The notes under the pieces are model-generated. The model searched no databases. It had not been told where the DNA came from and saw only the letters and a list, made by a program, of their open reading frames with translations. 50,842 nt of DNA, from the NCBI RefSeq assembly GCF_000189275.1, contig NZ_AEVT01000107.1:1-50842 (forward strand), in the 5' to 3' direction. Made by a program: the position numbers and the translations under genes. Below, in pieces: positions 40,868-48,548 of the stretch. Positions within the stretch are counted from its first letter, which is position 1. Each line of letters starts with the position of its first letter. This DNA is from Vibrio sinaloensis DSM 21326 (GTDB taxonomy: Bacteria > Pseudomonadota > Gammaproteobacteria > Enterobacterales > Vibrionaceae).

Positions 40868-41368
40868 CTAGCGAAGCTCTCGTTTTACTTGCTCTAAACT
40901 GTCACAGTAACGAACTTTGTGTTGATGGTGTGCGATAAAGGTTTTGATACGCGCAAGGTTATCGCGATCGAAATCGCGATTCCATTTCCAAAGTTCGATA
41001 AAGCTCTTCAGTGTCTCTTTATGATACTGCCCTTGAAAAAACTTACGTGTAATAAAGCGTTTGCTGATTCGCCATTGCCTTTTCCACAGCGGCGTTGTTA
41101 GCACAATGATCACGTCAGCATCTTCAAAGGAAGGGGCTAACCATTTGTGATATACACCTTCTATCACCCAACTGGATTGCGCTAATATCTCATTTAGCTT
41201 AGCTGATCTTACCTCTTGGCTCGCTCGCACATAGGTCGCTTGGCTTTGATCCCAAAACACTTGGTCCAGATCGTAAGCGGTAATGTCGTCCATAATAGCG
41301 AGCTTGCTGGCGATATACGTTTTTCCGCTACCTGGACCACCAATGATGTGGATTTTCTGTGTTGACAT
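40868..41368 (-). CDS. P-loop NTPase, adenylate-kinase-like (FlaR/topology-modulation type)
   Basis: A 166-residue P-loop protein. The start at 41368 (STQKIHIIG) is adopted because the open frame upstream (to 41419) overlaps the acetyltransferase gene. Walker A is GGPGSGKTYIA (about residues 9-19); the tail of the domain has WVIEGVYHKW and VIIVLTTPLWKRQWRISKRFITRK, typical of the small kinase-like proteins annotated FlaR or DNA topology modulation protein. No clear kinase substrate. It is just downstream of a GNAT gene (8 bp gap), likely the same transcript. Confidence 0.82.
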   Translation of the reverse strand: MSTQKIHIIGGPGSGKTYIASKLAIMDDITAYDLDQVFWDQSQATYVRASQEVRSAKLNEILAQSSWVIEGVYHKWLAPSFEDADVIIVLTTPLWKRQWRISKRFITRKFFQGQYHKETLKSFIELWKWNRDFDRDNLARIKTFIAHHQHKVRYCDSLEQVKRELR

Positions 41369-41376
41369 AACCACGA

Positions 41377-41955
41377 TTACCCCAGTTTTGCGAGTAAATT
41401 TTGTTTCACTGCCAGCCACTCAGAAGCAATGATGGAATACACCACCGTATCTCGTAACGAGCCATCTGGCATGATGATGTGGTTACGTAAAATACCGTCC
41501 TGCTTAGCCCCTAAGCGTTCAATAGCATTACGTGAAGTGGTGTTATGGAAGTGGGTACGAAACTCGACAGCGATCGCTTGTCGGTCTTCGAACAACTGCT
41601 GTAGAAGTAGCAACTTACACTCGGTATTGACGGGTGTACGTCTTGCAGCATTGGCGTACCAGGTGTAACCAATCATCGCTCGTCGATTGACTTCATCGAC
41701 GTTGTAATAACGAGTGGTTCCCACAATCCGGCCGGAGGCCTTGTTACGAACGGCATAAGCGATGTTGCCTTGTTGGCCCTCTTCAATCGCTTGTTGAACA
41801 TAGTTTTCCATCGCGTCAGGACGAGGAACATTGGCGTACCAAAGCTTCCAATGCTCTCCGTCGTTTACTGCGCTGATTAAGTCCTCGGTATGTTGTTGGC
41901 TTAATGGTTCAAGCGTGACATGTTCGCCTTCAATCTTGGTATTTGGGATCCACAT
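41377..41955 (-). CDS. GNAT family N-acetyltransferase (RimJ/RimL-like)
   Basis: A 192-residue acetyltransferase. The start at 41955 (MWIPNTKIEGEHVTLEPL) is preferred; the frame is open to 42003 with two more ATGs. The order is LEPLSQQHTEDL, GRIVGTTRYYNVDEVNRRAMIGYTWY (in part: GTTRYYNV and IGYTWY), and the AcCoA loop near TPVNTECKLLLLQQLFED with FRTHFHNTTSRNAIERLGAKQDGILRNH (in part: NAIERLGAKQDG). It acetylates a protein N-terminus or small amine, unknown here. Upstream of and 8 bp from the P-loop gene. Confidence 0.9.
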   Translation of the reverse strand: MWIPNTKIEGEHVTLEPLSQQHTEDLISAVNDGEHWKLWYANVPRPDAMENYVQQAIEEGQQGNIAYAVRNKASGRIVGTTRYYNVDEVNRRAMIGYTWYANAARRTPVNTECKLLLLQQLFEDRQAIAVEFRTHFHNTTSRNAIERLGAKQDGILRNHIIMPDGSLRDTVVYSIIASEWLAVKQNLLAKLG

Positions 41956-42103
41956 AGAGTACCTATCCTTTGTTATAACTGACATTTGAAACAAATGGGC
42001 CATTGTTGCGCATTATGATTTGCGCTTATCATCATTTAGGCGCGCTATAATGCCGTTTTAATCTTTTAATTTCAAAGGATTATCTAAGATTGTTATGTCT
42101 ATG

Positions 42104-42733
42104 TTAGCGATTGACTTGTGCGACAGCCTCTTGAGTCAGTTGTGCAAGTGCCACCCAATCTTGGTTTTGAATTAGCGATTTATCGACCATCCATGTTCCT
42201 CCACATGCAACGACGCGGTCAAGGTTGAGGTAATCGTTAATGTTCGTTGGATTGATTCCACCAGTTGGCATGAAACAGATATCCGCATAAGGGGCTAGCA
42301 GAGCTTTAAGCATTGCGAGTCCACCAGACGCCTCTGCAGGGAAGAACTTTAATGTTGTCAGCCCCATCTCTAGCGCGGCCTCGATTGCGCTGGGGTTATT
42401 GACTCCAGGAATATAAGTGATTTCGTGCCGTTGACACGCAAGAGCTGTGTTTGGGTTAAATCCAGGAGAAACCACAAAAGTGGCGCCTGCCCGCTTGGCT
42501 TTAATGACTTGTTGTTCATTGAGCACAGTACCGGCGCCAATGAGCATGTCAGGTTGTGATTCGCGCAGAAGTTGAATCGCGCCTGCTGCGGCGTCGGATC
42601 GAAAGGTGATTTCAGCAGCAGGTAGGCCGTTGTCGACTAATACTTTGCCCAATGGCACGATGTCTTCTGCCCGCTCAATCGCAATTACAGGCATGATTTT
42701 GACCTGTGTGAGCTGTTGTTTGATGGATTTCAT
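42104..42733 (-). CDS. eda: KDPG / 4-hydroxy-2-oxoglutarate aldolase
   Basis: A 209-residue class I aldolase that splits 2-keto-3-deoxy-6-phosphogluconate to pyruvate and glyceraldehyde 3-phosphate. The active site Glu is in LPAAEITFRSDAA (about residues 37-49), the phosphate motif is IGAGTVLN, and the Schiff-base Lys is in TTLKFFPAEASGG. AAGG precedes the ATG. It is the last gene of the LacI-controlled operon, 9 bp after kdgK. It is probably a second, pathway-specific Eda copy, given the dedicated operon. Confidence 0.93.
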   Translation of the reverse strand: MKSIKQQLTQVKIMPVIAIERAEDIVPLGKVLVDNGLPAAEITFRSDAAAGAIQLLRESQPDMLIGAGTVLNEQQVIKAKRAGATFVVSPGFNPNTALACQRHEITYIPGVNNPSAIEAALEMGLTTLKFFPAEASGGLAMLKALLAPYADICFMPTGGINPTNINDYLNLDRVVACGGTWMVDKSLIQNQDWVALAQLTQEAVAQVNR

Positions 42734-42742
42734 TAAACCTTC

Positions 42743-43696
42743 TTATGAATAGGTTGGATGGGTGATATGTGCGGGAATGATTGCCCCTTTATGCTGGATG
42801 ACGATGCCAGCTAAGTGATTACCATATTCACATGCTGTGATTAGACTTGAGCCTGCTAAGTAGTGGGCGAGAAAGCCGCCATTAAATGAGTCTCCAGCGG
42901 AAGTTGTATCCACCACGTTACTGACTGCTGAGGCTGGCACATAGAAAGGAGAGGTTGATTCAGATGTGCTTAGTAAACAGCCCTTGTCTCCCTGCTTTAC
43001 AATGACGGTTTTGACGCCAAGAGAGTGCAAACGTGTCAGGGTTTGTTGCGCAGATTGGTCGCCCCAAATACGTTGTTCATCTTCAAAGGTCACCAGTGCT
43101 AGATTGGTTGTTTGGTACATCGTTAGATAGCACGCCCTAACGCTTGCTAACTCATCGTGTGGCCATAGTGCAGGGCGGTAGTTACTATCGAAGATCACTT
43201 CTATTCCTTGAGAACGAAGTTGCTCAAGCAGTGTCAGTAGCCGACTCCGATCTCGGCTGGATAAAATGGCTAAGCTGATACCACTGACAAAAATGGCATC
43301 GACGTGCTCAAGGCAGTGTTTAACCTGCGTAAACTTGGGATGGCTTAGCAAGTAACGAGCAGCGGATTGATTGCGCCAGTAGAGAAAGGTGCGCTCGCCA
43401 TTCTCGTCGACTTGAATCATGTAAAGTCCTGCTGTTCTCATGTCATCAACCAATACGTGGCGAGTGTCTATTCCCTCTTTTTGCCAACGCTCAATCATGG
43501 CTTTACTCAGCGGATCGCATCCCATTGCGGTGATATATAGGACATCAAGTTTGTCGGTCGCTGTATTTAGCTTAGCGGTCCTTTTCAAATAGATGGCAGT
43601 GTTGAGTGTATCGCCGCCAAAGGTTTGTTCCATTGTGCCAAATGGTGTGCCATTGAGCTCTATCATGCATTCGCCAATAACTGCAATTTTTTTCAT
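42743..43696 (-). CDS. kdgK: 2-keto-3-deoxygluconate kinase
   Basis: A 317-residue PfkB-family sugar kinase. The start at 43696 (KKIAVIGECMIELNG) is chosen over a TTG three codons upstream, since ATG is preferred and KdgK proteins start here. The region GECMIELNGTPFGTMEQTFGGDTLNTAIYLKR (in part: FGGDTLNTAIYL) is diagnostic of KdgK, and DTTSAGDSFNGGFLA is the catalytic-Asp anion-hole motif. It makes KDPG for the neighbouring Eda. No gene for making KDG (dehydratase, uronate isomerase) is present in the operon. Confidence 0.92.
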   Translation of the reverse strand: MKKIAVIGECMIELNGTPFGTMEQTFGGDTLNTAIYLKRTAKLNTATDKLDVLYITAMGCDPLSKAMIERWQKEGIDTRHVLVDDMRTAGLYMIQVDENGERTFLYWRNQSAARYLLSHPKFTQVKHCLEHVDAIFVSGISLAILSSRDRSRLLTLLEQLRSQGIEVIFDSNYRPALWPHDELASVRACYLTMYQTTNLALVTFEDEQRIWGDQSAQQTLTRLHSLGVKTVIVKQGDKGCLLSTSESTSPFYVPASAVSNVVDTTSAGDSFNGGFLAHYLAGSSLITACEYGNHLAGIVIQHKGAIIPAHITHPTYS

Positions 43697-43744
43697 GTCG
43701 ATCAACCCGGATATGCCCCGGTTATAAGCCGGGGCTGAGAAGTG

Positions 43745-44719
43745 TTAGTCGAGATTCCATTTACGAACGATGGCTTCAGCACTGCTTAGCAATTCTTTGC
43801 TAACTGATGAGTCCATGAAGCTGGCGTTTTTCTCTACATGTTCAACGGTATGGGCACCGGCGATGACGGGGCCGACTTCCGCTTGCTCTACTAACCAGTG
43901 GATAGCAAGGTGAGCGAGTGGAACATTTGCCTCTTGCGTAAGTTGCTTTAGGTCCTCGACACAGTTGTAGTAAGGTTCGAACCCTTCACCATTCAACTTA
44001 GGATTGTTGTGTCGGTCATCGTGATTATCCCAATTTCCAGATCGCTTAAACTTACCGGTGAGCAAGCCCTGCATGAGTGGAGAGTATGGGAGGTACTTCA
44101 TATCGTTTTGTTGGCAAAATGGTAGCGCTTCGCTTTTTGCCCGATATTGCAACGGGATATTGTGGTAATGCGTTGGGTCTTGCTCCAATAGGTTGTATAA
44201 CCCTTGGAACGTGGCAACCTCAACGTTTTGCATCATTTCTCGTGTCATATCGAGTGAGTAATTTGATACCCCTATATGGAGCACCTTCCCTTGTTCTTTA
44301 AGAGCGGCGAGTGCTCTTGCGGTCTCTTCAATTGGGGTGTTCGAGTCGGGCCAATGAACTTGATACAAATCGATATAGTCTGTTTGCAGTCGAGTTAAGG
44401 ATTGTTCAACTTCGGCGATGATGCTCTGAGCGGTTAAGTTATTGGTTACGTTCTTGTTGTCGTCCCAGACCAAACCGCACTTAGTCGCAATGAGTACTTC
44501 GGAGCGATCAACACCTTGCAATGCTTTACCTAGCACCGTTTCTGCTTTGCCTAAACCGTAGACAGGGGCGACATCAAAGAAGTTGAAACCATGTTCAATA
44601 GCCGCTTTAACCGCAGCAATGGAGGACTGGTCGGAAACATTATTCCACGTTCCGCCCATTGCCCAGCAGCCAAAACCAAGCGCTGATGTTTGCATGTCTT
44701 TAATTGTTTTCAATTTCAT
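43745..44719 (-). CDS. Aldo/keto reductase (IolS-like)
   Basis: A 324-residue AKR. The tetrad is Asp and Tyr in FFDVAPVYGLGKAE (about 48-61), Lys in IATKCGLVW, and His in YQVHWPDSN. The C-terminal cofactor motif is PVIAGAHTVEHVEKN. It is the only oxidoreductase in a LacI-controlled operon with GH13, a MalE-like protein, KdgK and Eda, so it is the candidate to interconvert a keto or aldehyde sugar on the way to KDG. It lies 25 bp after the binding-protein gene and 48 bp before kdgK. Confidence 0.9.
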   Translation of the reverse strand: MKLKTIKDMQTSALGFGCWAMGGTWNNVSDQSSIAAVKAAIEHGFNFFDVAPVYGLGKAETVLGKALQGVDRSEVLIATKCGLVWDDNKNVTNNLTAQSIIAEVEQSLTRLQTDYIDLYQVHWPDSNTPIEETARALAALKEQGKVLHIGVSNYSLDMTREMMQNVEVATFQGLYNLLEQDPTHYHNIPLQYRAKSEALPFCQQNDMKYLPYSPLMQGLLTGKFKRSGNWDNHDDRHNNPKLNGEGFEPYYNCVEDLKQLTQEANVPLAHLAIHWLVEQAEVGPVIAGAHTVEHVEKNASFMDSSVSKELLSSAEAIVRKWNLD

Positions 44720-44744
44720 GTGGTTACTCTTATTAATCTCGAGA

Positions 44745-45923
44745 TTATTTGTCTAAAACACGTTTTTCCAAATCAACCAGTGACTCATCGACCGTTTGAC
44801 GATCCTCTATCACGTTAGTGATCGCCGCTTGCAATCCGTGCCAGTAGCCCATCATTTGTGGAATGTTTGGCATGATGTCACCGTTTTGAGCGTTAATGAT
44901 CGAGGCACGAATGCGAGGGTCATTGGCGAGCTCTTTTGAAAATTCAATACGAGCTGGAACCCCAATTGGTACCTGACTGTTCATAAAGCGCAGTGAGTCC
45001 ATCGATAGAAGGTAATTCTCAATAAACTCTTGTGCGAGATCTTGGTTAGGTGATGCTGTACTGATGCCAGCCATCAGAATCCCGACAAATGGACGCGAGT
45101 CTTTGCCATGGAATTTTGGCAATTCTGCGACGCCGTAATTGATGCCTGTTTTCTCGATATTTGCCCAAGCCCAAGGGCCATTAACTGTCATAGCAACTTC
45201 CCCTTTGTTAAAAGCACCTTCCGAGTAGGCATAATCCATATCGGCAGACATAACACCCTCGTCAACGATACGTTTCAAAAAGGCCATCGTATTTTTCGCT
45301 TCTGGTGTGTTTACGCCAGTTTTGCTTGGATTAAACCCAGTGTCGTTAAGTTCAAATACGTAAGCGCCATCACTGGAGTAAAGTGGGTGAGTGAAGTAAG
45401 GTGTTTTGACCGCCCAAGCGATGGCTTTCTTGCCTTTTTTCGCAAGCTCTTTATCGAGTGCAAATATATCTTCCCAGTTCTTCAATGGCTCTTGGACTAG
45501 GTCCTTGTTATAGATTAGGGAGACGGATTCGGCGGCAATTGGGTAGCCATAGGTTTTACCTTTGTAGCTGGTGGCATCCCATGAATAGGGTTCAAATTTA
45601 GCTTTGAAGCTGGCTTCAGGGGTGACTTCTCGAACCAATCCGGCTTCGGCATAGCCACCGAAACGATCATGGGCAAAGACCATGATATCCGGTCCTTTGC
45701 CTACAGAAGCAAACTGAATAAAGCGTTCTTCTAGGCTCTCAGGAAACTCAACGTTCACCTTCACCCCTGTATCTTGCTCAAACTGTTCAACGGCGTAAGT
45801 CATGCCTTTTTGACCTTTGTCGAGCGGCATCCAAATAGTGATTTCACCATCAGAAAAAGCGGCGACGTTGACGGAATTTAGGGCGCAAGCAACCCCTAAG
45901 CTCATAAGAGTTAGTTTTTTCAT
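44745..45923 (-). CDS. MalE-like sugar ABC transporter substrate-binding protein (orphan)
   Basis: A 392-residue secreted binding protein with signal peptide KKLTLMSLGVACALNSVNVAA. It resembles MalE closely in its N-terminal half: ITIWMPLDKGQKGMTYAVEQFEQDTGVKV (in part: EQFEQDTGVKV), then VGKGPDIMVFAHDRFGGYAEAGL. This suggests binding of a maltodextrin-type or related glucoside. No permease or ATPase gene is in the operon, so it must deliver to a transporter encoded elsewhere, perhaps MalFGK. It stands between the GH13 gene (32 bp) and the aldo/keto reductase gene. Confidence 0.92.
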   Translation of the reverse strand: MKKLTLMSLGVACALNSVNVAAFSDGEITIWMPLDKGQKGMTYAVEQFEQDTGVKVNVEFPESLEERFIQFASVGKGPDIMVFAHDRFGGYAEAGLVREVTPEASFKAKFEPYSWDATSYKGKTYGYPIAAESVSLIYNKDLVQEPLKNWEDIFALDKELAKKGKKAIAWAVKTPYFTHPLYSSDGAYVFELNDTGFNPSKTGVNTPEAKNTMAFLKRIVDEGVMSADMDYAYSEGAFNKGEVAMTVNGPWAWANIEKTGINYGVAELPKFHGKDSRPFVGILMAGISTASPNQDLAQEFIENYLLSMDSLRFMNSQVPIGVPARIEFSKELANDPRIRASIINAQNGDIMPNIPQMMGYWHGLQAAITNVIEDRQTVDESLVDLEKRVLDK

Positions 45924-45955
45924 GTTCAGACCTATTTGTTTTGATTAGTAATCTA

Positions 45956-47191
45956 TTACGCTTTGGTAATTACGTACTGGTAGGGAGTGAGTGCTCGCTC
46001 AGCTTGTGTAGATTGATGTTTATAGCGCTGAGTTTGCTTGGAAAGGTTTATCACCACTTCCACTTTATTGTTGTCATTCTCACGAATGTAGTGAATGACA
46101 TTGGGATTTTCAGTCTGTTGGAAAATGGGCTTAGCGCCAAAGGTTCCGTTCCACAGGGCCGAGTTCTCGCGTTTTAGCAGCAGTAAATCGCGATAGAAGG
46201 CTTCGAGCTGGAAGTTTTTCCAGTCGATTGGATCTTTCTCAAAAAACGCGAGCCGTTTATCGAGATAAGATTCTTGGCCACTGTAGATGAGCGGCATGCC
46301 GTAGAGTGTGGCAGCAAGTACGGCGAAAGCTTTAAAGCTATCACCAAAAAATTCGTCATCGTGTGCTTCCCAAGTGTTCTTATCGTGATTGGTGGTAAAC
46401 ACCATACGATAGGCATCTTGAGGATATTGTGTGTAAAGCTGGTCTAGGTAATTAGGGATCTCTGCGGCCGATTTGTGGCCACGAGCAATGGCCCCCATTA
46501 GTTCATAGAAACCCCAGTCGTAAGTCATATCAAATGACTGACGATGGAGATCTGGTGCTGACCATTCGGCGAGCATAAACAGATGTTTGAGTTTATGCAG
46601 CTCAGTAGTGACGTAGTCCCAAAATGGGGTGGGAACCAGACCCGCAACATCACAGCGGAAGCCGTCGATATCAAACTCGGTTACCCAGTAGGCCATCGCA
46701 TCCTTCATTCCTCGCCATAACACTGGGTTTTCATAGTTAAGACCAATAACGTCAGTCCAGTATTCGGTCTTTTGGCTATCCACATAAGTATAGGGAAACA
46801 ATTCACCGTTATTATCGCGTTGGTACCACTCTGGATGGGCTTCAACCCACACGTGATCCCAACCCGTATGATTGGCAACCCAGTCGATGATCAAATACAT
46901 CCCCATCGCATGAACTTGATCAACGAGTGCTTTGAGGTCAGCTTTACTGCCAAGAGACGGATCTAACGCGGTGTAGTCTCGCGCAGCATACTGGCTACCT
47001 AGAGTACCTTTACGGTTCTTTTGGCCGACAGGGTGAATCGGCATCAGCCATAGGATATCCACCCCCATACTTTTGAGTCGTGGTAGGTGCTGAGAAAAGG
47101 CATTGATGGTTCCTTCCTGCGTATATTGGCGCAGATTTACTTCGTAGATATTTTTATCTTTAGTCCACTCTGGATGATGAAAGCTGTCCAT
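45956..47191 (-). CDS. Intracellular GH13 alpha-amylase-family glycoside hydrolase
   Basis: A 411-residue GH13 enzyme without signal peptide, so cytoplasmic. The four GH13 regions are intact: region I LIIDWVANHTG, region II DGFRCDVAG with nucleophile Asp, region III MLAEWSAPD with acid/base Glu, and region IV FTTNHDKNTWE with the transition-state Asp. It is short for the family, with a compact barrel and a small C-terminal beta domain (IHYIRENDNNKVEVVINLSKQ in part). It is probably specific for small oligosaccharides. AGGGAG precedes the ATG. It is the second gene of the LacI operon. Confidence 0.9.
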   Translation of the reverse strand: MDSFHHPEWTKDKNIYEVNLRQYTQEGTINAFSQHLPRLKSMGVDILWLMPIHPVGQKNRKGTLGSQYAARDYTALDPSLGSKADLKALVDQVHAMGMYLIIDWVANHTGWDHVWVEAHPEWYQRDNNGELFPYTYVDSQKTEYWTDVIGLNYENPVLWRGMKDAMAYWVTEFDIDGFRCDVAGLVPTPFWDYVTTELHKLKHLFMLAEWSAPDLHRQSFDMTYDWGFYELMGAIARGHKSAAEIPNYLDQLYTQYPQDAYRMVFTTNHDKNTWEAHDDEFFGDSFKAFAVLAATLYGMPLIYSGQESYLDKRLAFFEKDPIDWKNFQLEAFYRDLLLLKRENSALWNGTFGAKPIFQQTENPNVIHYIRENDNNKVEVVINLSKQTQRYKHQSTQAERALTPYQYVITKA

Positions 47192-47215
47192 GCGGATCTC
47201 CCTCTTGATTGTGAT

Positions 47216-48238
47216 TTATGATTTCGGTTTTCCGGTTGACTCGCGAACAATCAAATCAACTGGGGATACGACCTTGAGCTCAGATGGGCTGACACCCGAA
47301 ATAAGCTTCACAATCGCATCGGAAATAGGTTCACTAGAATCGGTCAAGGGGGAGTGGGTGACCGTTAATGGTGGATTAAACTCTCTGGTTTCGAAGTGAC
47401 TGATGCCGTCATCGTGTGAAATGACCGACACATCGGAGCCAATTTCTAAACCAAGTTCAGCCACTGCCATATACAAGCCGTAAGCGACTTTGCTGCTAGA
47501 GCAGATACAAGCGGTTGGACGGTCTTCGCCGTTTAGAATATCACTTGCCAACTCGCGCCCAGCTTTTACTTCTGGGGCGCAGTGAAAGACTTCGCATAGT
47601 TCAGGATCTAAGCCTAGATGTTTCACTTTATTGTTAAAGGCATCGCTTCGAGTATGTGCAAAGGCCAGTTTCTCATCTGAATTGATGAAAGCCACTCTCT
47701 GGTGTCCAAGTTGATGGAGGTAATTGAGGGCTTGCTCAGTGACAGATGCGTTGTCGATATCGTAATAAGCATAGTCAAGGTCACTGGTATCATGGCCGTG
47801 AACAACAAAAGGAATGCCTTTGTCCAAAAGAAAGCGGATACGCTCATCATTCACCATTGGAGCCTTAATTATCAGTCCATCAACAGAGCTTTTGGACACA
47901 AAGTTCTTCAGCGCTTGTAGATTGTTGCCATGTAAAGAGGAGTTGATCAGCAGATCATATCCTTTGACCCCTAAAAAGTTACTGATGTTCGATAGCTCTT
48001 TCAAAAAGGTTGGCGCACAAACCAGTTCATCAGGGGACTGAAGCATGATGCCAACCATTTTTGATTTACCTGTTGCAAGTTTCTGCGCGACGCTATTGGG
48101 GCGATAGCCTAATTTGTCTGCTGCTTCCAAGACTCGCTGACGAGTTTTGGCGTTGACTTCCGGGTAGCCATTCAATGCTCGACTTACTGTGGCCATAGAA
48201 AGGCCTAGGTATTTTGATACTTCAGATAATGTTGTCAT
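47216..48238 (-). CDS. LacI/GalR family transcriptional repressor
   Basis: A 340-residue LacI-type regulator. The N-terminal HTH is TLSEVSKYLGLSMATVSRALNGYPEVNAKTRQRV (in part: GLSMATVSRALNG), followed by hinge YRPNSVAQKLATGKS. The rest is a periplasmic-binding-like sugar domain ending SPVDLIVRESTG. It is the first gene of the operon, 24 bp before the GH13 gene, so it is autoregulated together with its targets. Two perfect TTTAAAGCGCTTTAAA palindromes upstream (48255-48270, 48344-48363) are its likely operators; the GCGC centre suits the LacI hinge-helix. Confidence 0.94.
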   Translation of the reverse strand: MTTLSEVSKYLGLSMATVSRALNGYPEVNAKTRQRVLEAADKLGYRPNSVAQKLATGKSKMVGIMLQSPDELVCAPTFLKELSNISNFLGVKGYDLLINSSLHGNNLQALKNFVSKSSVDGLIIKAPMVNDERIRFLLDKGIPFVVHGHDTSDLDYAYYDIDNASVTEQALNYLHQLGHQRVAFINSDEKLAFAHTRSDAFNNKVKHLGLDPELCEVFHCAPEVKAGRELASDILNGEDRPTACICSSSKVAYGLYMAVAELGLEIGSDVSVISHDDGISHFETREFNPPLTVTHSPLTDSSEPISDAIVKLISGVSPSELKVVSPVDLIVRESTGKPKS

Positions 48239-48254
48239 GGTCTTTTCAAATAAA

Positions 48255-48270
48255 TTTAAAGCGCTTTAAA
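48255..48270. promoter_or_regulatory. LacI-type operator 1
   Basis: TTTAAAGCGCTTTAAA, a perfect 16-bp palindrome 17 bp upstream of the lacI-family start, where binding would block the 5' end of the operon. Confidence 0.85.
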
Positions 48271-48343
48271 CTTATCGATCTACTAGCAGTTATTCAATTA
48301 TGGTTTGTTTGTTTCGTGACCAATGCAACGTTATGTAGCGGAT

Positions 48344-48363
48344 AATTTAAAGCGCTTTAAATT
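48344..48363. promoter_or_regulatory. LacI-type operator 2
   Basis: AATTTAAAGCGCTTTAAATT, a perfect 20-bp palindrome sharing its 16-bp core with operator 1. The centres are 91 bp apart, so looping by a tetramer is possible. Confidence 0.85.
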
Positions 48364-48490
48364 CTAATGAAAACGGAGTGGAAACCTGTTTTTGGGGTCA
48401 TAATTTTACGAGTGTAAGAGTAATTATTACTTTAAATTCAGATATTTATGTAGAGTATGTGTGGGCGAGGAATGAGTTTGGCAGTGAATA
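48364..48490. other. Intergenic stretch upstream of LacI operators
   Basis: AT-rich sequence between operator 2 and the terminator of the chemotaxis receptor gene; no ORF, repeat or recognisable motif was seen. With the two operators it makes up the gene-free region 48239-48548. Confidence 0.6.
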
Positions 48491-48527
48491 AGAAAACAAG
48501 TCAGAGCTTAATAGAGGCTCTGACTTG
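48491..48527 (-). terminator. Terminator of chemotaxis receptor gene
   Basis: CAAGTCAGAGC (48497-48507) and GCTCTGACTTG (48517-48527) form a perfect 11-bp stem with a 9-nt loop. On the minus strand it is followed by TTTTCTTATT, about 22 bp after the stop at 48549. Confidence 0.92.
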
Positions 48528-48548
48528 TCGCTAACGTTTTTAAAAGGG

